Below, in pieces: positions 25,711-36,100 of a stretch of DNA of 64,000 bases; positions within the stretch are counted from its first letter, which is position 1, and each line of letters opens with the position of its first letter. This DNA is from Aureispira anguillae. Its GTDB lineage: Bacteria > Bacteroidota > Bacteroidia > Chitinophagales > Saprospiraceae. The stretch covers positions 5,929,001-5,993,000 of the forward strand of contig NZ_AP026867.1 of NCBI RefSeq assembly GCF_026000115.1, read 5' to 3'. Position numbers and translations under genes: made by a program. The notes under the pieces were generated by a model. The model saw only the letters and a program-made list of their open reading frames with translations. It was not told the origin of the DNA and ran no database searches.

Positions 25711-28700
25711 CTATTTATACAAACTAAACAACCAAGTATAAGGAGAAATTTTAGTCAATTTTCCACTCCTATTGGTGCTTGATAAAGTCAAGCCATTTCC
25801 TGAATTTAAAATTGTTATTCCTGCATCTCCCTGCAAGGTAACGGTTCCCATTCCTGAATTAAACAACTCAATGCTCGTTCCTACGGTAGCATAATCATCT
25901 ACATTTGTTGTTAACAACCAAGTGCTAGCCCCTGCTCCAGTGTAGTTTCTGCTTTTATTCAAATCGGTTACTAAAAAATCTTCATTAGAAGCATAGTCAA
26001 GAATCGTGGTAGGAATACTTGTTGTCTGAATCAGATCGATTCCTGGTCTAGGGATAAACGTAACGTTTTCAAAAACACAGTCCGTAAAAGTTATGGCTCC
26101 TAGCGTAGCAGGAAAAGTAGACAAATCAATCGTTTTAGGGCTTGCGGATTTAAAAGTAGTTCTATTAAACTCAGTGGTTCCCAATTGTTCTAATCGCATC
26201 CATTTTCGATAGTTTCCTCTTTCGTCAGAAGTAACTTGTAAATCAAAAACAGCATCATTAAAAACCAAGTCTACATTTTTCTTTTTTACCCTTAATATAT
26301 AAGCGCCATAATTGGTCCAATCAAACTCCCCCTCAGGTATTGTTACCTTTAGCCGATTGAAAACGTGGGTAGGACGTTCTGTAGTTAACACATTGCCATA
26401 CTGGTCATAATCGAGTTGAAGCCGCCCATCTACAACTACATCATTAAACGTTCTATCTTTGGGCAAACCGTATTTTAAATTCATACTCGATTCAGAGTAT
26501 ACATTATAATAGTCGGTCACTGGCCAATAAACAGCCGTTAAAGAATAATCTCTTACCGATCGATCGATTCTAGCTCCGCTTACACTTACATTCTTTAAAT
26601 ATCCTCCATAATCAAACCTAGGAGTAGGACTGTTGTTAAAAAGCTTATTTCCATTTTTTCCTAATACAATTGGCTCAAAAGAAGTTGTCTGATCCACTAA
26701 GTACGTTAATCTTGTCTTTTTATTAAACTCAATGCTTACGTCCTCTAAAATTAGCCCCATATTAACATCCCTGAGCAAGAATCCTTCCCAAGTTTTATCA
26801 TAGGTAAAGGTTGCGTCCTTAATTTTGGAATAATCTCGATCCGCATCAGGATACCTAATATTAGCTACTTTAACATTATGGAATCGATTATCTACCAACT
26901 CAGAACCATTTGCCGTTATTTGTAAACTTCCTCCTATAACGGTATTATTAGCAAAATAAGAACTCCTTCCAAAATCTAAGGCAGCATTATAAAACAAGTT
27001 ATTGACCGTTCTATCGTTTCTTGCTTTATCGGCACTCAAAGCATTGGTAAAACCATCTGTTGTTCGTATTCTTTGAGGATCTGTTGTGCCCAAAAAGTAA
27101 CAATGATCAACAACGACCCCATCTGTTCCTACCCAATTTAGGTACCCCGTATAACCATCCTTGAACAAAACATTTCTAAAGGTTTGGTTTTGTGTACCAC
27201 GGCGCTGATCTTCGGTATTAGAACTATAAGCTGGTAATACATTTCCTACATTTTTAATGCTGCCACCATCCATCAAAAAATTGGTTGGCATATTACTCAA
27301 ACCATGCGCTCCCCCTGCATCTAGATGAACATTTTGCAAGACCAAGCCCATCGGGTTTAGATTGGCTCTAATTTGAGCATTTACCAACGTAACATCTGCC
27401 ACCTTTTCGAATTTGACACGAATGTATTTCACATCATCTTCGTACTGATAAGTATGGTAAAAAACTTGCTCACCACTTTTTCGCAAAAACACTTGGTTTT
27501 CGTCATAATAATAAGCCCAATATCTAGGAGTTGTCAGCCCCGACCATCCTGCAAAGCCCAAGCCAGAAAACTGATAATGCCTACGCCCTTTTCTTCCTGT
27601 TCTAGCGATACGAGTTGCTTCAAATTGCCAAGTACTAATATCTAGTAAATCCGTACTATAGGTAAACGCACCGTTATTATCTAAAACAACAGAACCATCT
27701 ACATCACTCACATCTCCATTAGCAGCGTTAGAAGCTCTCTGCTGAACATTGATTGTATTATTTCCTTTGATATAATTGGTAAATTGCAAATCTCCTGCAC
27801 TCGACATTAAGGTTCCTTCAGTATGACTAATTGAGCAATCTTTAATGGTACCATTGTATGCAGCCGTCCGAATATAGACTACAATATTAAAATCGTCTCC
27901 TGTATTAGCAGGAGGAAGCCCTGAATAGTTATGTAACTTTTGATCTTGTTCTAAATTGATGGATAGTACATAATTATGCGTATTGCCAATCGTCAACAAT
28001 CTTGATTTTTGCAACTTATGTGGAATTGCTCGTATAACTCCAGCTCCTGTAATGGTATGTCGGTCTGTTCCATCTCCCATATACCACCCATTTACAGGGG
28101 TATTCAATCTTAAATTCCTACCATAATTAACCACAGAAGTAAAATATAACCCTTCCGAAAAGGTCAATACATTACCAGAGGTTTGGTTTTTGACAAAAAA
28201 CAAATTTTTCCCTGCCTTAAAATTATCCGATCCTGTCCAAATAATCGTATTGTTAATCGTGCGAGTAGCTGGGTCTGCTAATACTACGGTTGTATGGTTA
28301 GTAACGGCTTGAATGGTTGTTTGGAGCGAATTTTGACTCTTTTGAGGGTTAGAGGCAACAAAACCAGCATCAGCACCATACACAGCAATAAACTTTCCTA
28401 CATCAGCAGCAGTGAACATTCCCCCTGCAACCGTTAAGGTACGGCTTCCAGCCGCTATATTGCCTGTTGAGTATTCTAAACCGTCATTTTTAAGCCCTAA
28501 ATTTTTAGCATACAAATTTGTTCCAGCATTCCAAGTCCCATCCAATTGACCTTTTGAGCTTTCTATGACCATAACATCTGCTAGCCCATACACAGAAGTA
28601 TTCACCCCCGTTAAGGTAAATATTCCTATATCTAAGTATCCTCCACAACTTTTTAAGGTTAGGTTTTCAGCCAATACAAAATCGGAGCTTAAGGTAATTA

Positions 28701-28911
28701 CAGTTTGAAAACAAGCCGTTTTTCCTGCGTTAATGGGGTTGGACAAATCTGCCAATGTGTTTACCACAAACTCATTACTACTATAATTTTCTATTGAAAA
28801 TGGGGTTGCTAACAATAGGTTATTCATCATGGAACCAGAAGAATTACTCTGCGCTTGCACCTGATAAACAAGGGTTATAAAAATTAAAATATTCTTAATT
28901 TTTGATTTCAT
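25711..28911 (-). CDS. Large secreted right-handed beta-helix protein
   Basis: 1066 residues. The signal peptide is cleaved after VQA, leaving Gln first (QSNSS). Nearly the whole protein consists of short beta strands with Asn- and Gly-rich turns (VYIRTAAYNGTIKDCSISH; VVDHCYFLGTTD; ITFTDCVFENVTF), the pattern of pectate-lyase-like right-handed helices. An inserted domain around residues 430-530 (IARTGRKGRRHYQFSGLGF; YYDENQVFLRKSGEQVFYH) looks like a separate beta-sandwich. I see neither a T9SS tail at the C-terminus (ending TWLFSLYK) nor a catalytic set of Asp/Lys residues, so lyase activity is not claimed. The gene splits the T2SS/T4P-like cluster and is divergent from helical paralogue 2. 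It may be a substrate of that machine. Confidence 0.75.
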   Translation of the reverse strand: MKSKIKNILIFITLVYQVQAQSNSSGSMMNNLLLATPFSIENYSSNEFVVNTLADLSNPINAGKTACFQTVITLSSDFVLAENLTLKSCGGYLDIGIFTLTGVNTSVYGLADVMVIESSKGQLDGTWNAGTNLYAKNLGLKNDGLEYSTGNIAAGSRTLTVAGGMFTAADVGKFIAVYGADAGFVASNPQKSQNSLQTTIQAVTNHTTVVLADPATRTINNTIIWTGSDNFKAGKNLFFVKNQTSGNVLTFSEGLYFTSVVNYGRNLRLNTPVNGWYMGDGTDRHTITGAGVIRAIPHKLQKSRLLTIGNTHNYVLSINLEQDQKLHNYSGLPPANTGDDFNIVVYIRTAAYNGTIKDCSISHTEGTLMSSAGDLQFTNYIKGNNTINVQQRASNAANGDVSDVDGSVVLDNNGAFTYSTDLLDISTWQFEATRIARTGRKGRRHYQFSGLGFAGWSGLTTPRYWAYYYDENQVFLRKSGEQVFYHTYQYEDDVKYIRVKFEKVADVTLVNAQIRANLNPMGLVLQNVHLDAGGAHGLSNMPTNFLMDGGSIKNVGNVLPAYSSNTEDQRRGTQNQTFRNVLFKDGYTGYLNWVGTDGVVVDHCYFLGTTDPQRIRTTDGFTNALSADKARNDRTVNNLFYNAALDFGRSSYFANNTVIGGSLQITANGSELVDNRFHNVKVANIRYPDADRDYSKIKDATFTYDKTWEGFLLRDVNMGLILEDVSIEFNKKTRLTYLVDQTTSFEPIVLGKNGNKLFNNSPTPRFDYGGYLKNVSVSGARIDRSVRDYSLTAVYWPVTDYYNVYSESSMNLKYGLPKDRTFNDVVVDGRLQLDYDQYGNVLTTERPTHVFNRLKVTIPEGEFDWTNYGAYILRVKKKNVDLVFNDAVFDLQVTSDERGNYRKWMRLEQLGTTEFNRTTFKSASPKTIDLSTFPATLGAITFTDCVFENVTFIPRPGIDLIQTTSIPTTILDYASNEDFLVTDLNKSRNYTGAGASTWLLTTNVDDYATVGTSIELFNSGMGTVTLQGDAGITILNSGNGLTLSSTNRSGKLTKISPYTWLFSLYK

Positions 28912-29163
28912 AGTTTTGCATTTTTATATAATTGGGAATAAAATCATAATTTTGCTGTTCTTAAGTAAACACCCAAAAGTTACGGTGCTAATTCTTGCCC
29001 TAGAAACTAAAGAATAATGTATTTCTTTGTTACATATTTGAAGTACCCAAAGGTATATAGAGGAGACAGCCATTGCAAACCATTTTTATGCACTTATTGT
29101 TTCATCCAAAGCAGTAGCAAGGCTATAAAAAACTAACAATCAACGACTAAACAATCCAAAACG

Positions 29164-30660
29164 ATGCGTAAAACTTCTTCTGACATCCATCAAGTTATCC
29201 AAAAATTGAGTAAGGAAGAGAAAAGGAAGGTAACCATCCATATTAAGGCCTTAGGAAAAAAGGGGATGGAACATCTCCGCCTGTTTAAAGCAATTGCCAA
29301 ACAAGAAGCATACAATGAAGAAGCACTAAAAAAGTCCTTTCGGCGAATGTCCTTAAGTGTGGAAAAAAGGCGGTTGTATGATTTAATTATGGAAACGCTC
29401 GTACAGTTTCATAAAACTGCTGATATTCAACAAGAGTTATTAACAGGACTCCAGCACTTCCAGTTACTCTTTAAGAAGGAATTGTATGAACAGGCTCGAT
29501 CTGAAATTTTTAGGCTAAAAAAACTGGCAGAACAACACGAGTTATTGCATTTTATACAGCTCATTAATGCGCAGGTTATAAAACTAGAAAATACGGTTTT
29601 CTTATTTGCGAATTATACAGATGATTCTTTTGATAACTTCACCAATAATCTCAAACAACATAAAAATCAACTTTCTAATTTAATGGACTACCGATTGTTA
29701 AAAATTCAATTGGATCATTCCTTTAGAAAGATGGTTATTGCTCCAGAATATGCAGAAAAGATAGAGCAAATCATGGAAAATCCCTTGCTCCAATCGATAG
29801 ACAATGCAAAAAGTAAGGCTGCAAAACTATGCTTTTATGATATGCATCTTTTTTATAATTTCTTAAAAACTGATTACCCAAAAAGCTTGTATTATTCTTT
29901 AAAATCATTGAGTCTTTTTGAACAACATTTCAAAATAATTTGTCCGCCTGAAAAGTATATGAATTATTTGCAAAATGCAGTGACAACCGCTACCTTCCTC
30001 CGAAAAGCGAACCTCATCTCTGAGTTGTTCCAAAAAATAGAACAAAATAACCTTCTAATTAAATACAGAAGAACGGCATTTAAACTCAAAACACTTGAGA
30101 TGAAAGCCAATTGGTATATTTTGTTAGGAGATGTAAAGGGGGGAATGCAATTGATAGAAGATCATATAGATTGGCTTAGCCAACTCCCTACTGAAACCAA
30201 CTCTATCTATTATTGTTTTGCTTCTATTTGTTACATGGCTCAAGATTACGAACAAGCCTTAACTTTCATAGAAATTATACTCGATAAAGACAAAAACAAA
30301 CAACACATTAAACTAAAACATATCGCTAGTTTATTTAAACTCTATATCTATTTTGACCTTGACAATAGTTCCTTATTGGAAAGTTGGCAGCGTTCAATAT
30401 ATAGAAAATTCTATCCCGATAAAGGAAATCATAGGGTGGAACTCATAATTATCAATGCTTTTAAACATTTATTAAACGCTAGTCCTAAAGAACAAATAAC
30501 CGTATTCAAAAATTTGCAGGAGACGTTAATTGATTTCCATAAAACGGCTACGGCTAACGAGCTTAGAATTATTAAACTTTCGAGTATTATGATGTGGTTA
30601 GAGAGTAAGCTAAGTGGAAAGACGATCCCTGAATTGCTCCAACGAGAAATTAAAGAATAG
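29164..30660 (+). CDS. Helical repeat protein, 498 residues (paralogue 2 of 4)
   Basis: ATG start, all-helical, no signal peptide. The N-terminal ~80 residues (IQKLSKEEKRKVTIHIKALG, then ALKKSFRRMSLSVEKRRLY) follow the same helix pattern as in paralogue 1. The rest is TPR-like (YSLKSLSLFEQHFKI; YCFASICYMAQDYEQALTF). It is the only plus-strand gene inside the minus-strand T2SS/T4P-like region. It is divergent from the 1066-residue beta-helix gene (252-base gap) and ends 8 bases before the ATPase gene that runs the other way. It belongs to an uncharacterised Bacteroidota family in my recollection; function unknown. Confidence 0.7.
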   Translation: MRKTSSDIHQVIQKLSKEEKRKVTIHIKALGKKGMEHLRLFKAIAKQEAYNEEALKKSFRRMSLSVEKRRLYDLIMETLVQFHKTADIQQELLTGLQHFQLLFKKELYEQARSEIFRLKKLAEQHELLHFIQLINAQVIKLENTVFLFANYTDDSFDNFTNNLKQHKNQLSNLMDYRLLKIQLDHSFRKMVIAPEYAEKIEQIMENPLLQSIDNAKSKAAKLCFYDMHLFYNFLKTDYPKSLYYSLKSLSLFEQHFKIICPPEKYMNYLQNAVTTATFLRKANLISELFQKIEQNNLLIKYRRTAFKLKTLEMKANWYILLGDVKGGMQLIEDHIDWLSQLPTETNSIYYCFASICYMAQDYEQALTFIEIILDKDKNKQHIKLKHIASLFKLYIYFDLDNSSLLESWQRSIYRKFYPDKGNHRVELIIINAFKHLLNASPKEQITVFKNLQETLIDFHKTATANELRIIKLSSIMMWLESKLSGKTIPELLQREIKE

Positions 30661-30668
30661 CTTTTCTA

Positions 30669-32090
30669 TTAGCGACTGGCTAGAATAGGATAGATTTCGT
30701 CCATAGAGGTTAAACCTTCCTTTAATAACTCAAACGCATTATCGGCCAACGTGGTAATTTGTTTTTCTTTTAAAACTGCTTTTACATTAAATGTTTCCTG
30801 TTTAATTAGATGCACTAAATCCTCGTCAATAGGAATGATTTCATACACTGCTTTTCTACCTTTGTAGCCTGTGTAATAACAGTGGTCACAACCTTTAGCC
30901 GTATAGTGATGTTCAAGCAATTCGGGTGCCTTGTAATTGCGGGGATAATCTTCATTTTCTAATAGCACTTTTTGCTCTTTGCAATGTGGACACAATAAGC
31001 GCACTAAGCGTTGTGCAACCGCTGTATTTAAAGTATCTGCCAACAAATAAGCAGGAATTCCCATATCGACCAATCGAGGAATAATTCCCCAAGCAGAATT
31101 GGTATGGATGGTGGACAAAACCAAACGACCAACCAAAGATGCTCGAATTGCCATTTCTGCGGTATCCTTATCTCGAATCTCTCCGACCATAATGATATTG
31201 GGGTCCTGGCGCAAAAAGGTACGCATGGCTGCCGAAAAATCTAACCCTATTGCTTCTTTTAGTTGCACTTGATTGATCCCTTCTAGTGTATATTCTATTG
31301 GATCTTCTATGGTAGTAATGTTGCGGCTTGTTTCATTCAGCAAATGTAGGGTTGCATATAAGGTCGTTGTTTTTCCAGAACCTGTTGGACCGCTAATTAA
31401 GACAATACCATTGGGTCGCTTAATCCCTTCCATATAATCGACCAATTGCTGAGTTTGAAAACCCAATTCCTCTAAAGCAATATTGCCAATATCACTACTC
31501 AACAAACGCATGACTACTTTTTCGCCATAGAGCGTTGGCAAAATAGAAATCCGCAAGTCAAACTTTTGGTGGTTGGTTTCAAAAAAAATACGCCCATCCT
31601 GTGGCAAACGCTTTTCGGCAATATCCAAATTAGCTCTAATCTTGATTTTATTGACCAAACTAGGATAGGTTGCCTTGTCTAAATGATAACGCTCTACCAA
31701 CTCCCCATCGATACGAATTCTAACACGGCATTTCCGCTCATAGGTTTCTATATGAATATCACTAGACCCCAACTGATAGGCTTCCTGAATCAACTGATCC
31801 AAAATATCTTGGTTTTTATCTAGGTTTTTAGATTTTGCTGCTCGTGCCTGTCTTCTGTAATATTGGCTTAAAAGCGGCTGAAGAACAGTAGCTGTTATAT
31901 ATTCTAAACGAATGTCTACTCCCAATAAAACTTCTAACTCTTCTTTAGAGGTATTTTTTCCTTCTATTGCTACACAAAAAAGCATTCCTTCTTTTTTTTC
32001 AAAAGGAATAACCTCATAATGCCATGCTTGTTCTGTAGTTAACAATTGCAAGATGCTGCGATCAATATTCTGAAGTTTAGCGTTATCCAT
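30669..32090 (-). CDS. gspE: Type II secretion/type IV pilus assembly ATPase GspE/PilB
   Basis: 473 residues. A short N1-like domain (1-85) leads to the GspE core: Walker A GPTGSGKTTTLYA (234-246), the Asp-box region (SSDIHIETYERKCRVRIRID), the Walker B-type block IIMVGEIRDKDTAEMAIRA, and the His box LVLSTIHTNSA. A zinc-binding tetracysteine motif (CPHCKEQ, then CDHCYYTGYKGR) near 380-415 marks the assembly ATPases rather than PilT. It powers pseudopilus extension by acting on GspF. It overlaps the prepilin peptidase gene by 7 bases. No retraction ATPase was found in the window. Confidence 0.95.
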   Translation of the reverse strand: MDNAKLQNIDRSILQLLTTEQAWHYEVIPFEKKEGMLFCVAIEGKNTSKEELEVLLGVDIRLEYITATVLQPLLSQYYRRQARAAKSKNLDKNQDILDQLIQEAYQLGSSDIHIETYERKCRVRIRIDGELVERYHLDKATYPSLVNKIKIRANLDIAEKRLPQDGRIFFETNHQKFDLRISILPTLYGEKVVMRLLSSDIGNIALEELGFQTQQLVDYMEGIKRPNGIVLISGPTGSGKTTTLYATLHLLNETSRNITTIEDPIEYTLEGINQVQLKEAIGLDFSAAMRTFLRQDPNIIMVGEIRDKDTAEMAIRASLVGRLVLSTIHTNSAWGIIPRLVDMGIPAYLLADTLNTAVAQRLVRLLCPHCKEQKVLLENEDYPRNYKAPELLEHHYTAKGCDHCYYTGYKGRKAVYEIIPIDEDLVHLIKQETFNVKAVLKEKQITTLADNAFELLKEGLTSMDEIYPILASR

Positions 32091-32589
32091 AAATAAATTG
32101 TAATAAGTACCAATCGTTATAAAAAGAGAAACCGTAAGAACTTCTCAAAAAACAATAGCCCAATAGATTAATACACATAGCCCCTGCCAAAGGAATGGTT
32201 GCTACGCTCCCAATACAAACACGATAAACTCCTACCCCGATTAAAATCAGTAGCAGTGCTCCTATAAAAAAGCAACAAAATTGCAGGGGTGAAAATAAGG
32301 GACTAATGGCAATAAAGAACAAAATATCTCCCCATCCCAAATAATCCTTTGTTACATTGATCCATTGTCGATGCTTTAAGGAAAAATAAAGCGTTATTCC
32401 TGCTAATTGAATCGCAATAAACAAGAGGTTAAATCCCAAAAACCAAGGTTCCCAATCTAAACTCGTTACGGCTTGATAAACGCTCAATATCGCAATACAA
32501 GGAATCGTCCAGCTACTAATTGCTCGTTCTCTAAAATCTTGATAAATAATTAGCAAAAAAACAATATACAGTAAAATAAAGGCGTCCAT
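32083..32589 (-). CDS. Prepilin peptidase (A24 family, short form)
   Basis: Start at the ATG at 32589 (168 residues), which overlaps the pseudopilin stop as TAATG. The frame is open upstream but that part lies within the pseudopilin gene. About six membrane spans. The two catalytic Asp of A24 aspartyl peptidases are readable: IYQDFRERAISSW (residue ~21) and GWGD before ILFF (residue ~88). The N-terminal methyltransferase domain with its Cys pairs, usual in PilD, is absent, so this resembles the short peptidase-only forms. It should process the pseudopilins encoded at 32589, 20508 and 18553. Confidence 0.85.
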   Translation of the reverse strand: MDAFILLYIVFLLIIYQDFRERAISSWTIPCIAILSVYQAVTSLDWEPWFLGFNLLFIAIQLAGITLYFSLKHRQWINVTKDYLGWGDILFFIAISPLFSPLQFCCFFIGALLLILIGVGVYRVCIGSVATIPLAGAMCINLLGYCFLRSSYGFSFYNDWYLLQFIYG

Positions 32590-32987
32590 TAATCTGGAAC
32601 GGTTTCTCGATAAGAACCTGTTTTGCCAATCTCCCAAACATTCATTTGACCATCCTCGTCAAAATCTTCAGAGGCAGTTGCACGAGCCGTAAAACCTTCT
32701 TTGCTCGCATTTATTATTTCATAGATATAAACTCCATCTCCTCCAGCACTTTTAAGCACAGGTGGTTCAAAATGCAAGGCTTGAAAATTATCGGTGTATT
32801 GAAAATGCTGTTGGTAATACGCCTTTTCTAAATTCTGAATGTATTTCAGTTGTTTCTGAGCTTCTAAACTATGGGCTTGTCCTATAATACCTTGTAAATT
32901 AGGCAATGCCAATAAGATCAAAATCCCTATGATGACCAACACCATCATTAATTCAGTTAGTGTAAACGCTGGAAGTTTTTTATTCAT
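32589..32987 (-). CDS. gspG: Major pseudopilin (GspG/PilA-like)
   Basis: 132 residues. Class III leader MNKKLPAFTLTELMMVLVII with Glu at +5. The mature start is FTLTELMMVLVIIGILILLA. An alpha-helix follows (QAHSLEAQKQLKYIQNLEKA), then a C-terminal part with DFDEDGQMNVWEI, which is like the calcium-binding loop of GspG. It is the first gene of the minus-strand block with the peptidase and the ATPase, so it is probably the most abundant subunit. Confidence 0.85.
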   Translation of the reverse strand: MNKKLPAFTLTELMMVLVIIGILILLALPNLQGIIGQAHSLEAQKQLKYIQNLEKAYYQQHFQYTDNFQALHFEPPVLKSAGGDGVYIYEIINASKEGFTARATASEDFDEDGQMNVWEIGKTGSYRETVPD

Positions 32988-33074
32988 GGTTTGTTAGTTT
33001 ATAATATATGAATCTGCAAAATTAGAAAGAGAATCATAATTTTCTCAAAAATGCTCTATCAAATTTACAGGTTT

Positions 33075-33117
33075 CCTAAAAATGAAGCGTGGCTATCCCG
33101 TTCAGAATAACCACGCT
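33075..33117 (-). terminator. Terminator after sprA
   Basis: On the minus strand an 11-base stem (33107-33117 with 33086-33096, one wobble pair) and 10-base loop are followed by a TTTTT run. It lies about 25 bases behind the sprA stop. Confidence 0.75.
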
Positions 33118-33142
33118 ACAACAGATGTTAGCTTCAATTCTA

Positions 33143-36100
33143 TTATTGAGATAATGAGAATCGAATCGTTAATCCACCTTTCAGACTGGTAATCGGGAAA
33201 GAAGTGGATACCGCTGGTATCGTTTGTGTATAATCAAAGAACAAACGGAATGTTAAACGATTGTTTGGAATCCACTCAATAGATGGCGAAATACGAATGG
33301 TCTTCATTCCACGCGTTGCAACCGATTGATCCTGATCCAAAATGTGATTCACTGTTTTATCATCACGGAACGAAATATCACATTTCAGGTTCAATTCATC
33401 TTTTGCTACCGTTTTTCCAAAATCAAAATTAAAATCCATTTCGCCCATTTTCAACTTAGAATCGGGCTTGTTTTTCTCTCCTTTTGGTTTAAATAAGTTA
33501 ATTGGTTTAAAATTTTTGAATTTCCAGCCAAAACCTACAGTTACATCGGTCGTATTTTGTTCGCTCAATTGATAATCAATAAAGCTCATTGATAAATTAC
33601 GACTTGTTTTGTATTGGAAACGCAAAGAAAGATCGTTTTTAAAACGCATATCCAAACCAATCAATGGATTGAACGATTCAGAGATGACAAGGTTTGGAAT
33701 CTCAAAACTAGAATAATAGTTCTGACTATTAATATCCTTACCATCTGTTCCCGTTTGTGCCAACGTAGAAGCATAATCTAAATCGGTTACAAAACTATTG
33801 ACTGTTAAATTTGATTTATAACCGTGTGTTAAACTAAAGCTAGAGAAAATTTTATCCAAACCAGGCATCTTCGCCAAGCCATTGTAGGTTAATTTCCAGT
33901 TTGGCATAGGAGCCGTATTTCTAATATCGCCCAATTCAATCTTATTCGCATCACGCCCTGTATAAGCAGCCAAAAACGCAGGAATCAATACATCTTGTTG
34001 ATAACGACCATAGCCTTCTGTAAACCCAGGATTGGTCTCCGTATCATCATGTGTTCCTGTACCTTTCCTTTGGGAAATAATCACTCGATTCTTCTCAAAC
34101 GTTTCAAAATTAACCGATGAATTGAGCCCTTTGGTTCCCTCTTTGTTGAAGAAAGTAGCCAACGGTAAATAAGTCATTTTAACCGTTCCACTTTGCATAC
34201 CATTCAAATGCGAAAATTGATCGTTGCTAAACTGATCTTCTACCTTAAACAACTCCTGATAATTCTCCGTAATGGACTTGTCCAAATCTACATCAATCTT
34301 TAAGCCTCTGAATGGTTCTAAAGTAACCTTGGCAGAATAAGTTTGTGTATGAGTCTGAATAAGCGGTTGGTTTTGATAGACATTGGTAGTAATCCATCCG
34401 CTATTAGCTGCATTATCCAACCAAGTTTGACTGGGTTGCCATCCTGCTATAAAATCCCACCCTGGTCTTGGACCAGGATTTGTAGAAGTTCCCGTATAAT
34501 CTTGCCCAATGTATTTAGAGGTTCCCACAAATCCAGGTAATACCGTCGTAAAGTTCTCATTGTAAGTAAATCGAGCACGTTGCAACAGCATCAAGGGGCG
34601 AATAAGAGCCCGTTCTGCATCGCTAGGCTGTCTACGTTCTTTAATTTTTTGCACCTTGTTTCTCCATTCTTTGCGCTCTGTTTTTCGTTTTTCTTTCTCT
34701 TCAGCACGCTTTTCTGGGTCCTCAATTTCGCTCAATGGACTGTACTTTTTCTTTTCGGGCAACTTAATCTTTTCAGGCTTTTTAGCATTAGGTCGTTTAG
34801 GCGTATTGATCTTTTTGAGATACTTCCATTTATCGTATAATTTTTTAAATTGAAAATCTCCTGTTAGTTGACGCTTTTGAGAATTTTGAATAACATTCCC
34901 TAAACTATCTAAACCTAAAGCTGCTGCCGTCCAACTATAACTCGCATTGTATTGCGCTTTAACCGTTACCCAATCTAATATTGGTAGATATTTGAGTGGA
35001 AGGGTATAACTTGCACTAATATTATGCTGATAGTTTTTGGTTCGACCAAAACGTTTGATGTTGTCCCATAGAGCATCCTTTTTCTCTCTTGTATTGACTC
35101 TACCTTCGGGTTCATCAATAATTGCATTATTATTAGCGGTATAATTAAAACGCAAGGATTTAAAGATATTCCATTGTAACGAGTAAGCTCTATCCCAAAC
35201 AAACTTTTTGTCATAATAGGTACTACTCGTAGCATCTGTAAAGCGATACGTTGTTTCTCCAAAATTACGTCTCAACTCATTTCTAAATCCAATACTATTT
35301 GGCAATGGATTAATATTAATCTCTCGAATCAATCCTAGCCATTTGACCGTTTTTCTATTTTTGATCTTTTGAATCGTTTTTTTGAACGGATAAATTGGTT
35401 TTAGTCCTGGCGAATAATTATAATCTAAGACCCCTCTATGCTCTGTCCGTTCTTCTCGCTCAATGATTGGCGAGCGGAAGACATTACTAGATTGAGCATA
35501 GGTGAAAGAGAAGTTCGAAATATCTGTTGGCAAAGGAATAAACTTAGACGTCCGCCCCTTCCTAACATTGGTAAAGTTAAAACTTGAAATCGTCCGAATC
35601 GTTCTTGCGGCATTTCGAATAGAATCCCGTTTTCGCAAATCGGCCATGGCAGCCAAACGTTCCTGCAAAGGTACATCCAATTGATATGGATCATATTCTG
35701 GAGTACTAATTTCCTGCGAATATTGTGCATAAAAAGGAATGCTTAACTTCCATTTTTCAGGAAAAAACTTATCCAATTTCAACGATCCAGAAATATCATA
35801 CTGAATCAACTCTTCTCGGCTACGCTCTCCCACACTCTGGTCTATGCTACCAAAGCCAATAGATTGATAACTCCCAGAAGCCGTTAGTTGACCAAAATCT
35901 GCCATTTGTACATCTAATCGAGCCAAGCCTGCAAAACCACCTCGTTCATCAAAACCAGTTAATCTCAACTCATTCACCCAAATTTCTGCACAACGAGCCA
36001 AGCCATCATCTTTGCGATTGCGCACCCCAACCATAACACTTTTCACTTGCCCCAAGGTTGGATTACCTTTTATACGAACAAAATTGTTTCCATCTGGCAA

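Noticed and set aside
25711-28911. 1066-residue beta-helix protein as a pectate lyase
   Set aside because: The fold fits, but no catalytic set or calcium site could be pointed out, so no activity is claimed.
34343-34853. Several plus-strand frames opposite sprA
   Set aside because: They are shadows of the SprA reading frame, low in sequence quality and overlapping each other.
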